Positions 18,043 to 26,366 of a DNA stretch of 64,000 nt are shown here, in pieces. Below the pieces are notes generated by a model. The model saw only the letters and a list, made by a program, of their open reading frames with translations, ran no database searches and had not been told where the DNA came from. The first letter of the stretch is position 1. Every line of letters starts with the position of its first letter. A program made the translations under genes and the position numbers. Origin of the DNA: Falsigemmobacter faecalis (GTDB lineage Bacteria; Pseudomonadota; Alphaproteobacteria; Rhodobacterales; Rhodobacteraceae). The stretch is from NCBI RefSeq assembly GCF_003863335.1, contig NZ_RRAZ01000008.1:96720-160719 (forward strand). Direction: 5' to 3'.

Positions 18043-19194
18043 TTACTGCGCGCGCTCAAGCTCAAGGCTGTCGCCACTGTCATTGCCCAGCCAGATCCCG
18101 GGGTCGTTGAACTTCACCTGGGTCATGCTTTGCAACAGCATCAAAAGCTGCTGCTCTGCGCCGAGTTCGGGACAGGCGCGGCGGGTCGCGCCAAGGCTGC
18201 TGATCGTGATCTCTCCAGGCGCGGGCAATTGGTAATCGCCCTTGTAGAAATTGCACTGCGCTTCGCCGCCGATGCTGCCACCGGCTCTGAAATCGACCGT
18301 CACCCCTGGGGTCACCGGCTGATTTCGCATCAATGTGACCTGCCAAACACCGCTCAGATCCTCGGGCTTCGGGAAGCCGGCACCCACGGGGCCGCGGGGA
18401 TCGGCCAGCACCAGATCCGCGCCACGGCCAAACCACTGCCCCCCATCCGCCGCCCAATGCGCCGCAATCACCCGCCCGTCCGCAAGCGAGATCGCAATCG
18501 CTGCCCTGTCCTCCAAAGCCGGGTTTGCGTGCTGCCCGGTCCCCACCAGCCAGCCGTCTGCGACCACCATGCCCTCAGGGGCATCGGCCTCAATCGCGGC
18601 GGCAAGCCAGCCGAGGCTGTCGCCCGGCAGGATCGCGAGGAACCTCTCACGCGTCTCAGCGGCGGTCAGCACCGCTCGGGGCGACTGGCCCGCAAGCGAG
18701 GCGGGGTCAGAGAGATCAATCCCGAGAGCCAGGGGGCCCGCATCGCTCACCGTCACGCGCTCGCCGGACAGGGCAAAGCGGATCTGGTTCACCTCCTGGC
18801 CCATGCCGGGCTGCTCAATCGCCAGACCTGCGGGATCGGGCTGATAGGACATGGAGCAGGTGCCGAAACTCTCGGTCATGCGGATCTGCGGCCCGCCGGT
18901 CTGCAGCCAGGCGAACTGCACAGGGCAGCGCGCCGTGGTTGTCGCGATCTTCAGCAAAAGATTGCTGCCATCCGGATTGCGCATGACCGGGTCGGGCGGA
19001 AACACCCCCTCCACCTCCAGCGACTGGCCGGAGGTGGTGTCGATATAAAAAACACCCGGCTGATCTGAGGGGCTGCGAAAGATCACCTCATGCCGGCCCA
19101 TCACCACCGGATGGGTCTGCGCCTGGGCCTGCACCAGCGCGGGTAAAACGAGCAGCGGCAGCGCAAGGGCCGCAGAAACTGACAGGATTTTCAT
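18043..19194 (-). CDS. Exported protein with C-terminal META/HslJ-like domain
   Basis: The protein has 383 residues with a Sec signal peptide (ILSVSAALALPLLVLPALVQAQA). The last ~100 residues match the META pattern: LSGVWQVTLM, GGSIGGEAQCNFYKGDYQL, then ISSLGATRRACPELGAEQQL, with the two family cysteines. The N-terminal 270 residues are not recognised but contain a run of beta-strand-like segments. It is the last gene of a tight five-gene left-pointing cluster of exported proteins. META domains occur in stress and envelope proteins, but the role here is unknown. Confidence 0.75.
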   Translation of the reverse strand: MKILSVSAALALPLLVLPALVQAQAQTHPVVMGRHEVIFRSPSDQPGVFYIDTTSGQSLEVEGVFPPDPVMRNPDGSNLLLKIATTTARCPVQFAWLQTGGPQIRMTESFGTCSMSYQPDPAGLAIEQPGMGQEVNQIRFALSGERVTVSDAGPLALGIDLSDPASLAGQSPRAVLTAAETRERFLAILPGDSLGWLAAAIEADAPEGMVVADGWLVGTGQHANPALEDRAAIAISLADGRVIAAHWAADGGQWFGRGADLVLADPRGPVGAGFPKPEDLSGVWQVTLMRNQPVTPGVTVDFRAGGSIGGEAQCNFYKGDYQLPAPGEITISSLGATRRACPELGAEQQLLMLLQSMTQVKFNDPGIWLGNDSGDSLELERAQ

Positions 19195-19222
19195 CTCTCT
19201 CTCTCCGGTCTGATGTCAGGTG

Positions 19223-19639
19223 TCAGCCGCCGGCCACGGCGAGAACCAGGCGGCGGCCGTCAGCGGCAAAAAAGCCAAGCCCCTCGGGAGTGGTATCGAC
19301 CCGAACAACCCCCGCGATGGCCTTCAGAAAAACCTCTTCCTGCGCCGCCTCAGCACAGGTCGCGCGGTCGGGCGCGGCCCAGGGGCTGGAAATCTGATAG
19401 TCCGGCAGCGTGGCAAGGCTGGCGGCGGCGTTCCATTCGCCCTCACAATGCAGGGTTCCGCTGATCATCTCATCGCTGAAGCGCAGCGTGGGAAGGCTCC
19501 CCGGCTCTGCACTGATGCCTTCATATTCCGTCACAAACCAGGTCAGCTCAAAAAGATCCCGGCTCAGCGGCACGGCCTGCTGCGCGGCCAGCGGCAGAGC
19601 GGTCAGCAGGCTGAGAGCGGTGGCGGCAATGTATTTCAT
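19223..19639 (-). CDS. Small exported META-like protein
   Basis: The protein has 138 residues with a signal peptide (IAATALSLLTALPLAAQQA). The mature part resembles one META/HslJ-type unit (LFELTWFVTEYEG, PTLRFSDEMISGTLHCEGEW). Its start is 4 bases after the stop of the 402-residue gene upstream, so it is co-translated with it. Two cysteines are spaced as in the family. The function is unknown. Confidence 0.65.
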   Translation of the reverse strand: MKYIAATALSLLTALPLAAQQAVPLSRDLFELTWFVTEYEGISAEPGSLPTLRFSDEMISGTLHCEGEWNAAASLATLPDYQISSPWAAPDRATCAEAAQEEVFLKAIAGVVRVDTTPEGLGFFAADGRRLVLAVAGG

Positions 19640-19643
19640 GGTC

Positions 19644-20852
19644 TTACTCTTTCGGAAAACGCCGGGCGAAATCAGCGGGAAAAGCGGCGTCAGACTGCAG
19701 ACCTTTATGGGTCAGGCAATACTGCCCCCGATCCGCACCGACGGGGATCAGGACCTGCGACTGCGGGCAGCTGCCGCTCAGCGGGTCTTCGGGCTCAGCG
19801 GTGGTGTAAACGCGGTTGCCGCGACGGCTTTCGAGCCAGCGGGTGGTGCAAAGCGAGGCATCGACGCAATTGCCGGTGGCGAAGAAATGCAGATCGCAGT
19901 TCCCCTCCTCACAGCGCCCGCCGTCCGAGATGCGCAGCAGCACGATGTCATTGCCGCTGAACATCTCATTATAAATCCAGCCCAGTTCATACCGGGGCGC
20001 TTTGAGGGCGGTGGCATTGCGGGTCTGCGTTTCGGGCGAGACATAGCGGCGCAGCTCCGCTTCGGTGGCCGGGCGCATCCAGACTTCCCGCACCTCGGTG
20101 CCGCCGCGGCGCGGCAGCAGATGGCGCTCAAGATACTGGTCGCAGTCGGGCATCGGGCTGTCCATCAGATAGCGCCCGCTGAGCGGGTTCCACACGATGC
20201 TGCGGCGGAAGGTGCAGTCCTGATCCATCCCCATCGGAGACGAGCCGATCAGCGCGCCGCCGCCCCAGCCATATTCGCGCGAGGCACCGCCTGGGGTCAT
20301 GACGGCTGCGGTGCTGTAGGTCAGGACCGGATAGCCCTCGGTTTCGGCGCTGGCAAAGTCAAAGCGGGTGTTGAACTCATATTCCGCCCTGCAGTCGGGC
20401 CGCTTGTCCTGCGGCCAGTTGCGGCAGTCATACTCCGTATTCACCAGGCCATGGACCGGGAAATCGAACACCGGGCCCACAATGGAGCCGTCGGTCAGAT
20501 TGACATCCCACAACAGCAGATCGCGGCGGCGGAAGCGGCCATAGTCCATCCCCTCATCCCGGGCGATGATCACCCCGGCCAGCAGATGCCCGGGCGACAG
20601 TTCAATCAGCGAGGCATCTGGCTCTGCCGTTTCACCCGGGCGCAGCGGCAGGCCGGTGATCTTTACGCTTTGGCCCTTATAGCTGAGTTCAAGCGTGTCC
20701 GCCCCGATCAGCGCGCTGCAATAGCTGCGGTCGGCGGTGCAAAGCGGGGCCTTCGGGCCGTCAGAGCCCAGCGGCAACAGGCGCGGCGCGGCTGCTGCCA
20801 TCGGCGAGGCGGCCAGAACTGCGAGCGTCACACTCAGAAGCGATTTCAGCAT
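19644..20852 (-). CDS. Cysteine-rich exported protein of unknown function
   Basis: The protein has 402 residues from ATG 20850-20852. The longer frame to 20972 lies inside the upstream gene. It has a signal peptide (LKSLLSVTLAVLAASPMAAAA) and 13 cysteines in the mature part, in pairs such as CTADRSYC, CRNWPQDKRPDC and CEEGNC. This suggests a disulfide-bonded periplasmic or secreted protein. No known domain was recognised. It lies 4 bases after the metallopeptidase-rhodanese gene, so the two are likely partners. Confidence 0.7.
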   Translation of the reverse strand: MLKSLLSVTLAVLAASPMAAAAPRLLPLGSDGPKAPLCTADRSYCSALIGADTLELSYKGQSVKITGLPLRPGETAEPDASLIELSPGHLLAGVIIARDEGMDYGRFRRRDLLLWDVNLTDGSIVGPVFDFPVHGLVNTEYDCRNWPQDKRPDCRAEYEFNTRFDFASAETEGYPVLTYSTAAVMTPGGASREYGWGGGALIGSSPMGMDQDCTFRRSIVWNPLSGRYLMDSPMPDCDQYLERHLLPRRGGTEVREVWMRPATEAELRRYVSPETQTRNATALKAPRYELGWIYNEMFSGNDIVLLRISDGGRCEEGNCDLHFFATGNCVDASLCTTRWLESRRGNRVYTTAEPEDPLSGSCPQSQVLIPVGADRGQYCLTHKGLQSDAAFPADFARRFPKE

Positions 20853-20856
20853 GATC

Positions 20857-23496
20857 TTACTCCACAGCCGCGAGCGGCAGGCCAAGGGCCGTCCAGGCCG
20901 CGATTCCGCCACGATACCAGAAGGTGCTCTGCCCGGTGCTGGCCACCCGCAGCGCTGCGTTATAGGCCGCACGGTCCTCGGGCCCTGCCCCGAAGATCAC
21001 CAGAGGCTGCGCCGGATCCCCTTCGGTAAAGCCGCGCACAAACCGCTCAACCCGCGTCTGCAGCCCGTCACTCAGCCCGCCGTCATCGCCGAGGCCCGGC
21101 ACAGAGACCGCCCCCGGCAGGCTTTGCAGCCCCTCGCCGGGGCGGATGTCGAGCAGCGCCGGGGGCGGGTTTTGCCGCAGCATCTGAGAAAGCTGCTCCG
21201 TGGTGGTCAGCACGGCGCGCGGATGGCTGTTGGGCGTGCCGCCGCGATAGGGAGCGGTGAACAGGCGCAAAGTGGCCGGGACCCCGGCATCGGCCAGCTC
21301 ATCCACAGCCGCAGCCGTGTTTTGCGGGGCTGTCTGAGGGGCGGCACCCGGCGTCGGCGCACTGCGCGCAGGGGTCCCGGCAGAGGCCATCTGCTCATAG
21401 CCGTCGCGGGTGCCCTCTTCGATATCCGAGATCAGCACGGCGAAATGCTCAATGATTTCATAGCACATGGTGATTGAGCCTTCGCGCGGGGCATACCAGG
21501 CGTTCACCACATCGCAGTCCTGATAGGTGATCTTCAGCGGTCGCGGCAGCGCGAAGGCCCGCCCCACAGAGAGCGCGGTTTCGCGCAGCACATCGCCATA
21601 GCTCTGGCGCAGGAATTCGCCAACCTGACGGCCGGAGGGCTTCAACTCCACCTCCACCTCAGCCCCCGGTGCGGTGGCGGGCAAAAGCCCCTCGGGGTTT
21701 TCCGCGCTGATCCGGCTATAGGGCGCAAGGATCGCCCGCCAGGCGCGGTTTTGCTTGCGAAACTCCTCTTCGCAGCGCGCAAGCGTGCGCTCTTCCATCT
21801 TCACCACCGCGGCCAGGGAGCTGAATTTCGCGGGGCTTGCGCCATAGATCACGCAGAACATATTGCGAAACCGCTTCAGATCGGCGGTGTGTTCATCCTG
21901 CCAGGCCCCGTCACTCTGCGGCGCCTGCTCATTGACACGGCCCGAGTAATACCAGGCCAGCGCCGCATAGCCCGCAGCCATCGGCGCGGTGCGATCCAGA
22001 AGCGCATGGCCCGCCGGGGTCACCGTGGCATCGGCCATCTGCAGCGCGGAATAGATATCGACCGCATCCTCTTCCGGCCCGGTCGAGGGCACCGCCAGCT
22101 CGCCGATCAGCGCATGGCCGAGTTCATGCAGAAAGATCGACCGCGAGATCCCAAGATAGGCCGCCGCCATCCGGTCGGCATCGCCGCCAAACTGCGGCAG
22201 CGGCCCGCTGAGACCCGTCCCCATGGTCTTCTCGGGGACCCGCGTCTCCACGGGGGCGGAGGTGGTGGGCGCCCCCAGGGTCTGAATGACCAGATCGGAA
22301 TAAGTGAAAGCGCCCCGCTCATAGGCATAAAGCGCCAGAGTGCCGCCAAGCGAGGGATGCCCCTTCAGCGTGGCGATTTCGTCGGTGCCGATCATGCCGG
22401 TGAGTTCCGAGCCGTTTTCTATCACCGCGAGGATATGGGGACCTGGGCCCGAGACCACTCCGGGCAGCCGTCCAACCTCAACCGCGCGACCTGAGGCGGA
22501 AAAGCAGACCATCAGCCCGTCGCCCGCAGAGGTGACCTGGACCGAGCAGGACTGCCCGTTGCGCGGGTTCTCCCAGAAGATCCCCGCCGCCGCCCGCGCG
22601 CTCATCTGCGCCTGTCCTGCGGGGGCCAGCATCACATCAACCGAGACCACCCGGCGCGCCTCATTGGCCGCGGGCAGGCCCAGAGGCAGCAGATATTCCG
22701 CCCCCGCCCTGTCCGCATTCTGCACCTGCCAGCCCTCTTCGCGGTCCTGAACCTGCCAGCCGCGCGGGGCGGGGGCATTGGCAAAGACCTGATCGAGAAG
22801 CGCGCGGCCATTGTGGGTGTCGTCCGGGGGGCGATTGCCGGTCTCAGCCACGGGCGCCTCTGCCACGCCGCCTGCAGCGGGCGCTTTGGTGGCGGGCGCG
22901 GTGCCATCGGGCACCACAACGCTGAAATGGCCAAGCATGAAATCGCCGGCCCCGAAAAGTGCCACGCCCATGTCGCCGCCCTGAGCGGGGTGGCCCGCAA
23001 TCCGGGCGACCTGGGCATCGTTGAGATAGAAGGTGACCGCCCCCGCCTCTTCGATCACCTGCAGCCGGTCGCTGCCGTCCAGCTTCGCCAGCCCCTCATG
23101 GCGGGCGAGCGTGGTCGCGCCCTGATCGTTCATGCAATTCAGGGCGACATCACGATTTGGATAGACCGCCAGAAAACAGCTTTCCCCGGTGTCGATATTG
23201 CCAACGAGGAAATTCAGCGAAGAGCGCGCATCGCGGCCCTGGTAGGTGAAGGTCAAAAGCGAGGAGCGCAGCGGCTGCGGCGCGGGCCCCGCATCCCAGA
23301 GCAAAAACCGGCCGCGATCCGTGCTGCCGTCACTGCTGAGAAGAACAATCCCGTCCTGCTCAGACTGCTGCCAGCCCTGCACCTGCTGCGCCAGCGCCCC
23401 GTTCAGCGGCCCCAGATCAGCCGCTTTCGCCAGCCCTGCAGGCAGGACAAGGGCAAGTATCAGCCCTGGCAGAAAACCTGCGAATTCACCCATCAC
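20857..23496 (-). CDS. Exported DUF4344-type metallopeptidase fused to a rhodanese-like domain
   Basis: The protein has 879 residues with a signal peptide (GFLPGLILALVLPAGLAKA). Two LamG-like beta-sandwich segments appear at about 25-200 and 235-410. A zinc peptidase motif HELGH is at 457-461, followed by a GPEEDAVD segment that fits the third ligand, and by FRNMFCVIYGASPAKF. The NAWYAPREGSITMCYE segment (about 664-679), which in DUF4344 proteins precedes HELGH, comes after it here. Residues ~745-879 form a rhodanese-like domain (ALLDIRPGEGLQSLPGAVSV, FWYRGGIAAWTALGLPL), but the active-site loop reads IFGAGPEDRAAYNAAL without cysteine. Two domain oddities in one exported protein make it worth study. 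Confidence 0.75.
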   Translation of the reverse strand: MMGEFAGFLPGLILALVLPAGLAKAADLGPLNGALAQQVQGWQQSEQDGIVLLSSDGSTDRGRFLLWDAGPAPQPLRSSLLTFTYQGRDARSSLNFLVGNIDTGESCFLAVYPNRDVALNCMNDQGATTLARHEGLAKLDGSDRLQVIEEAGAVTFYLNDAQVARIAGHPAQGGDMGVALFGAGDFMLGHFSVVVPDGTAPATKAPAAGGVAEAPVAETGNRPPDDTHNGRALLDQVFANAPAPRGWQVQDREEGWQVQNADRAGAEYLLPLGLPAANEARRVVSVDVMLAPAGQAQMSARAAAGIFWENPRNGQSCSVQVTSAGDGLMVCFSASGRAVEVGRLPGVVSGPGPHILAVIENGSELTGMIGTDEIATLKGHPSLGGTLALYAYERGAFTYSDLVIQTLGAPTTSAPVETRVPEKTMGTGLSGPLPQFGGDADRMAAAYLGISRSIFLHELGHALIGELAVPSTGPEEDAVDIYSALQMADATVTPAGHALLDRTAPMAAGYAALAWYYSGRVNEQAPQSDGAWQDEHTADLKRFRNMFCVIYGASPAKFSSLAAVVKMEERTLARCEEEFRKQNRAWRAILAPYSRISAENPEGLLPATAPGAEVEVELKPSGRQVGEFLRQSYGDVLRETALSVGRAFALPRPLKITYQDCDVVNAWYAPREGSITMCYEIIEHFAVLISDIEEGTRDGYEQMASAGTPARSAPTPGAAPQTAPQNTAAAVDELADAGVPATLRLFTAPYRGGTPNSHPRAVLTTTEQLSQMLRQNPPPALLDIRPGEGLQSLPGAVSVPGLGDDGGLSDGLQTRVERFVRGFTEGDPAQPLVIFGAGPEDRAAYNAALRVASTGQSTFWYRGGIAAWTALGLPLAAVE

Positions 23497-23516
23497 CTCA
23501 CCCCTTCACAGCCACG

Positions 23517-23936
23517 TCAGAGCGAGGCATCGTCACTCTCAATCAGCGTCCGGCAGGGCGCATGTCGGGAAATATAGCGAATGTTCAGCCCTTTGTCGCG
23601 GCCCCTGATCTGAAGACTTTCGAGATCCGCGCCGGATTTCTCCCGGATCAGCTCATGACCCGCCGCTTCCGGACCGGAAAGCCTGCGCACCACCGGCCAC
23701 TCCACATCGCGCAGCGGCACCTCTCTGGTGGTCGCGACAGGCTCGGGATCGCCGCTCTCAAGGCTGCGCCAGGTCCGCGGATCCGCGGTCGCCGCTTCCT
23801 GCACCGCCACCGAGCAGACAAATTCGCTGAAAGACACCGGGAGATCGCCGCTGCCACAGCCTTCGGCACGCGCGGCGCCCGGGATCAGAGCAAGCGACAG
23901 ACAGGCCGTCCTCATCAGGCGCAGCGGTTTTGGCAT
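23517..23936 (-). CDS. Small exported protein, first gene of the secreted cluster
   Basis: The protein has 139 residues with a short signal peptide (LRLMRTACLSLALIPGAARA). The mature part has a cysteine near its start (EGCGSGDLPVSFSEFVCSV) and another near the end (RHAPCRTLI). No family was recognised. It is 20 bases upstream of the metallopeptidase-rhodanese gene and likely shares its promoter. Confidence 0.6.
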   Translation of the reverse strand: MPKPLRLMRTACLSLALIPGAARAEGCGSGDLPVSFSEFVCSVAVQEAATADPRTWRSLESGDPEPVATTREVPLRDVEWPVVRRLSGPEAAGHELIREKSGADLESLQIRGRDKGLNIRYISRHAPCRTLIESDDASL

Positions 23937-24268
23937 CTATCCCTCCGGTTTTCGGGGAGCCGTCTCCCCGTCTTATATCTTGTGACGCGGCTGCGCGGAC
24001 GGATCCTGGCAGCGCTTTGGAAAAAAATCACGCGCGGCTCACCTTTTTGAGATGCCGCCCGCCGGGGCCAACGCCGGGGACGCCATCCGGAGACCTCCCG
24101 TTTTCGAAAATTCGCGCCCCGCGGTGGGGTGCCACCCTGAGAGGCGCGGCAGGCTGCACGGTCAAACCGCCTTTGCAGACCGACAGCCGGCCAAAGATCC
24201 GTCTTCCTTTTTGCCGTTCACGGCCGCTGCGGCGATCTCAGCCGAAATCTCCGGTCAGGGCAAGTTCA

Positions 24269-24284
24269 AAAGTATGTATACTTT
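24269..24284. promoter_or_regulatory. Perfect 16-base palindrome upstream of the repeat-protein promoter
   Basis: AAAGTAT and ATACTTT form a perfect inverted repeat around GT. It lies 14 bases before the TTGACA box of the gene at 24396, in A/T-rich DNA unlike its surroundings, which suits an activator or repressor site. It also faces the left-pointing secreted cluster 330 bases away. Apart from this and the promoter, no gene is seen in 23937-24395. Confidence 0.5.
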
Positions 24285-24297
24285 CGGATCAAACTCG

Positions 24298-24331
24298 TTG
24301 ACACATACCTTTGTACGTGTATCCTGTTTAT
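24298..24331 (+). promoter_or_regulatory. Sigma-70-type promoter with internal inverted repeat
   Basis: TTGACA at 24298-24303 is followed after 16 bases by TATCCT (24320-24325), or alternatively by TTTATA at 24326-24331. The spacer contains ACACATAC and GTACGTGT as an imperfect inverted repeat (24301-24320), where a repressor could block RNA polymerase. The start codon is about 70 bases downstream. Confidence 0.6.
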
Positions 24332-24395
24332 AGTCGTGGTATGGTCCGCCCTGCCGCTTTTGCAACCTCCAGAGCCACCAACTGCGGAGACCGTC

Positions 24396-26243
24396 ATGGC
24401 ACAGAGCATCATTCAAGCGGGCGCCCTTCAGGACATCCCGATTCACGCCACTGCGGCGCAGATCGGCACCTACGCCAAGTCCGGCAATAATCTGATCGTT
24501 GCGATGAAAAGCGGCGATCAGATCGTCGTGCAGGGCTATTATGCCGTCCCTCCGGGCGGCGCGCCCCACCGCCTGATCCTTGGCGATGGCACGGTCATCG
24601 AAGATCCTGAGCAGGCCGCGGGCGGCGCAGGCGCCGTCGTCGGTCTGGCGGATGAAGAGCTTCTGGCGCTTGGCGCCGCCGGCCTCGGCGCCGGGCTGAT
24701 CGCTGCAGGCGGCGGTGGCGGTGGCGGCGCTTTGGCCGACACGCCCCCCGGTGATGGCACCGATCCGGGTGATGGGACCGATCCGGGCGATGGGACCGAT
24801 CCGGGTGACGGGACCGACCCGGGTGACGGGACCGACCCGGGCGATGGGACCGATCCGGGTGACGGCACCGACCCGGGTGATGGGACCGACCCGGGTGACG
24901 GGACCGATCCGGGCGATGGCACCGATCCGGGTGACGGCACCGACCCGGGCGACGGGACCGACCCGGGCGATGGGACGGAAGTTCTGCAAACCACCGGCCT
25001 GCTCGACAGCGTGCTTGCAGACGACGGCCTGCTCGGCGCGGTCACAGGCACGACCGGGCTTTTGGGGGGTCTGACCGGCGCGAATGGCGTGGTCGGCGGT
25101 CTTCTGGGCGGCGCAGGTCCGCTGGGCGGGCTGACCGGAACTCTCGTCGGTGCTCCGCTGCTGGGCGCGGGTCCGGGCGCCGCCGGACAGGGGGTTCTTG
25201 ACCCCGTCATCGGTGATGGTGGCATTCTGGGCGCCGTGACCGGCAATGAGGGCCTCCTGGGTGCGGTGACCGGCTCTGATGGGCTTCTGGGTCAACTCAT
25301 TGGCGATGAAGGACTTCTGGCACCGGTAACCGGGGCTGACGGCCTTGTGGGCGAGCTTCTTGGCACCGGGCTTCTCGGCGGCGGTGTGGAGGGCAGCAAT
25401 GGCCTGGTTGGCGGGCTGGTGGACGGACTTCTGGGCGGTGAGGGTGGCCTTCTCAGTGGCGGCCTGAACGGCGAAGGCGGCCTTCTCGGCGGCGTGACCG
25501 GCACTGTCGGCGGGCTGCCGGGCGGCGGAAACGGCGGCCTTCTCGGCGGCGAAGGCGGGCTGCTTGGTGGTCTTCTGGGCGGTGAAGGTGGGCTGCTCGG
25601 TGGTCTGACCGGCACCGTGAGCGGTCTTACGGGCGGCGGCAATGGCGGCCTTCTGGCTGGTCTCACCGGCGGTGATGACGGGCTTTGGGGCGGATTGCTC
25701 GGGGGTGAAGGCGGGCTGCTCGGTGGCGTGACCGGAACCGTCGGCGATCTGTTGGGCGGCGGCCTTACGGGAGGCGACGACGGCCTTCTGAGCGGACTGC
25801 TCGGTGGAAGCGACGGCCTTGTCAGCGGCCTTACGGGCAGCATTTCGGATCTGCTCGGGGGCGGCGCAGACGGCCTTCCGGGTGGTCTTGCGGGCATTGA
25901 GAACGGGCTTTTGTCCGGAGTGACTGACCTTGCGGGCGGCTTGCTGGATGGTGTCAGCGGCAAGCTCGGCAGCCTGACCGGGGGGGCGGGCGACGATCTG
26001 CTGGCAGGCATCCTGGGTGATGAAGGTCTGCCTGGCGGGCTGCCCGGCGAGGACGGGCTCCTTGATCAGCTGATCGGCACTGAGGGGGCGGTGACGACCC
26101 TTGCGGGCGGGCTGCTGGACATCGTGGAGGATCTGACGGGCGGGCTGACCGGCGGACTGCTGGGCGGGCTGAGCGATGGTCTGCTGAGCGATCAGCCACA
26201 CAGCATGGCCGATCTTTCGACAGAGGATGCCAGCCTCGCCTGA
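24396..26243 (+). CDS. Low-complexity surface/adhesin-like protein with BapA-type N-terminus
   Basis: The protein has 615 residues from ATG 24396. Residues ~1-80 resemble the N-terminal prefix domain of BapA/LapF-type type I secreted adhesins (GNNLIVAMKSGDQIVVQGYY). A hydrophobic glycine run follows (LLALGAAGLGAGLIAAGG). Thirteen GDGT units separated by DP occupy ~119-194. The rest is a degenerate Gly/Leu-rich repeat with units such as GLLGGLTG and GEGGLLGG. No signal peptide or RTX tail is visible, so the export route is uncertain. A surface or biofilm role is inferred from composition. Confidence 0.7.
   Translation: MAQSIIQAGALQDIPIHATAAQIGTYAKSGNNLIVAMKSGDQIVVQGYYAVPPGGAPHRLILGDGTVIEDPEQAAGGAGAVVGLADEELLALGAAGLGAGLIAAGGGGGGGALADTPPGDGTDPGDGTDPGDGTDPGDGTDPGDGTDPGDGTDPGDGTDPGDGTDPGDGTDPGDGTDPGDGTDPGDGTDPGDGTEVLQTTGLLDSVLADDGLLGAVTGTTGLLGGLTGANGVVGGLLGGAGPLGGLTGTLVGAPLLGAGPGAAGQGVLDPVIGDGGILGAVTGNEGLLGAVTGSDGLLGQLIGDEGLLAPVTGADGLVGELLGTGLLGGGVEGSNGLVGGLVDGLLGGEGGLLSGGLNGEGGLLGGVTGTVGGLPGGGNGGLLGGEGGLLGGLLGGEGGLLGGLTGTVSGLTGGGNGGLLAGLTGGDDGLWGGLLGGEGGLLGGVTGTVGDLLGGGLTGGDDGLLSGLLGGSDGLVSGLTGSISDLLGGGADGLPGGLAGIENGLLSGVTDLAGGLLDGVSGKLGSLTGGAGDDLLAGILGDEGLPGGLPGEDGLLDQLIGTEGAVTTLAGGLLDIVEDLTGGLTGGLLGGLSDGLLSDQPHSMADLSTEDASLA
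24750..24977 (+). repeat. 18-base tandem repeat encoding GDGTDP, 13 units
   Basis: Thirteen in-frame GDGT-encoding units recur every 18 bases, with silent third-base changes between units (ggt/ggc, gat/gac, ggg/ggc). The units have diverged at synonymous sites while the protein repeat stayed exact, which points to selection on the peptide. Slippage could change the copy number without shifting the frame. Confidence 0.95.
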
Positions 26244-26328
26244 CGATTTACGGAACGAGTGAGCGATTTGCCGGTCTGACCGGCGGGCTGCCGCATCGGG
26301 ATCCGGTTTGGGGTGTGTCGCAAGACGC

Positions 26329-26366
26329 GGCCGCCTCAACCGGCTTTCGATGAGGCGGCCTTTTTT
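26329..26366 (+). terminator. Strong Rho-independent terminator
   Basis: GGCCGCCTCA (26329-26338) and TGAGGCGGCC (26351-26360) form a perfect 10-base stem followed by six T. It lies 85 bases after the repeat-protein stop. The stretch from here to about 27160 has no gene I can support; its open frames show no family similarity. Confidence 0.9.

Noticed and set aside
24750..24977. A CRISPR-like or minisatellite array.
   Set aside because: The 18-base units are contiguous without spacers and stay in frame inside a protein gene, so this is a coding tandem repeat.
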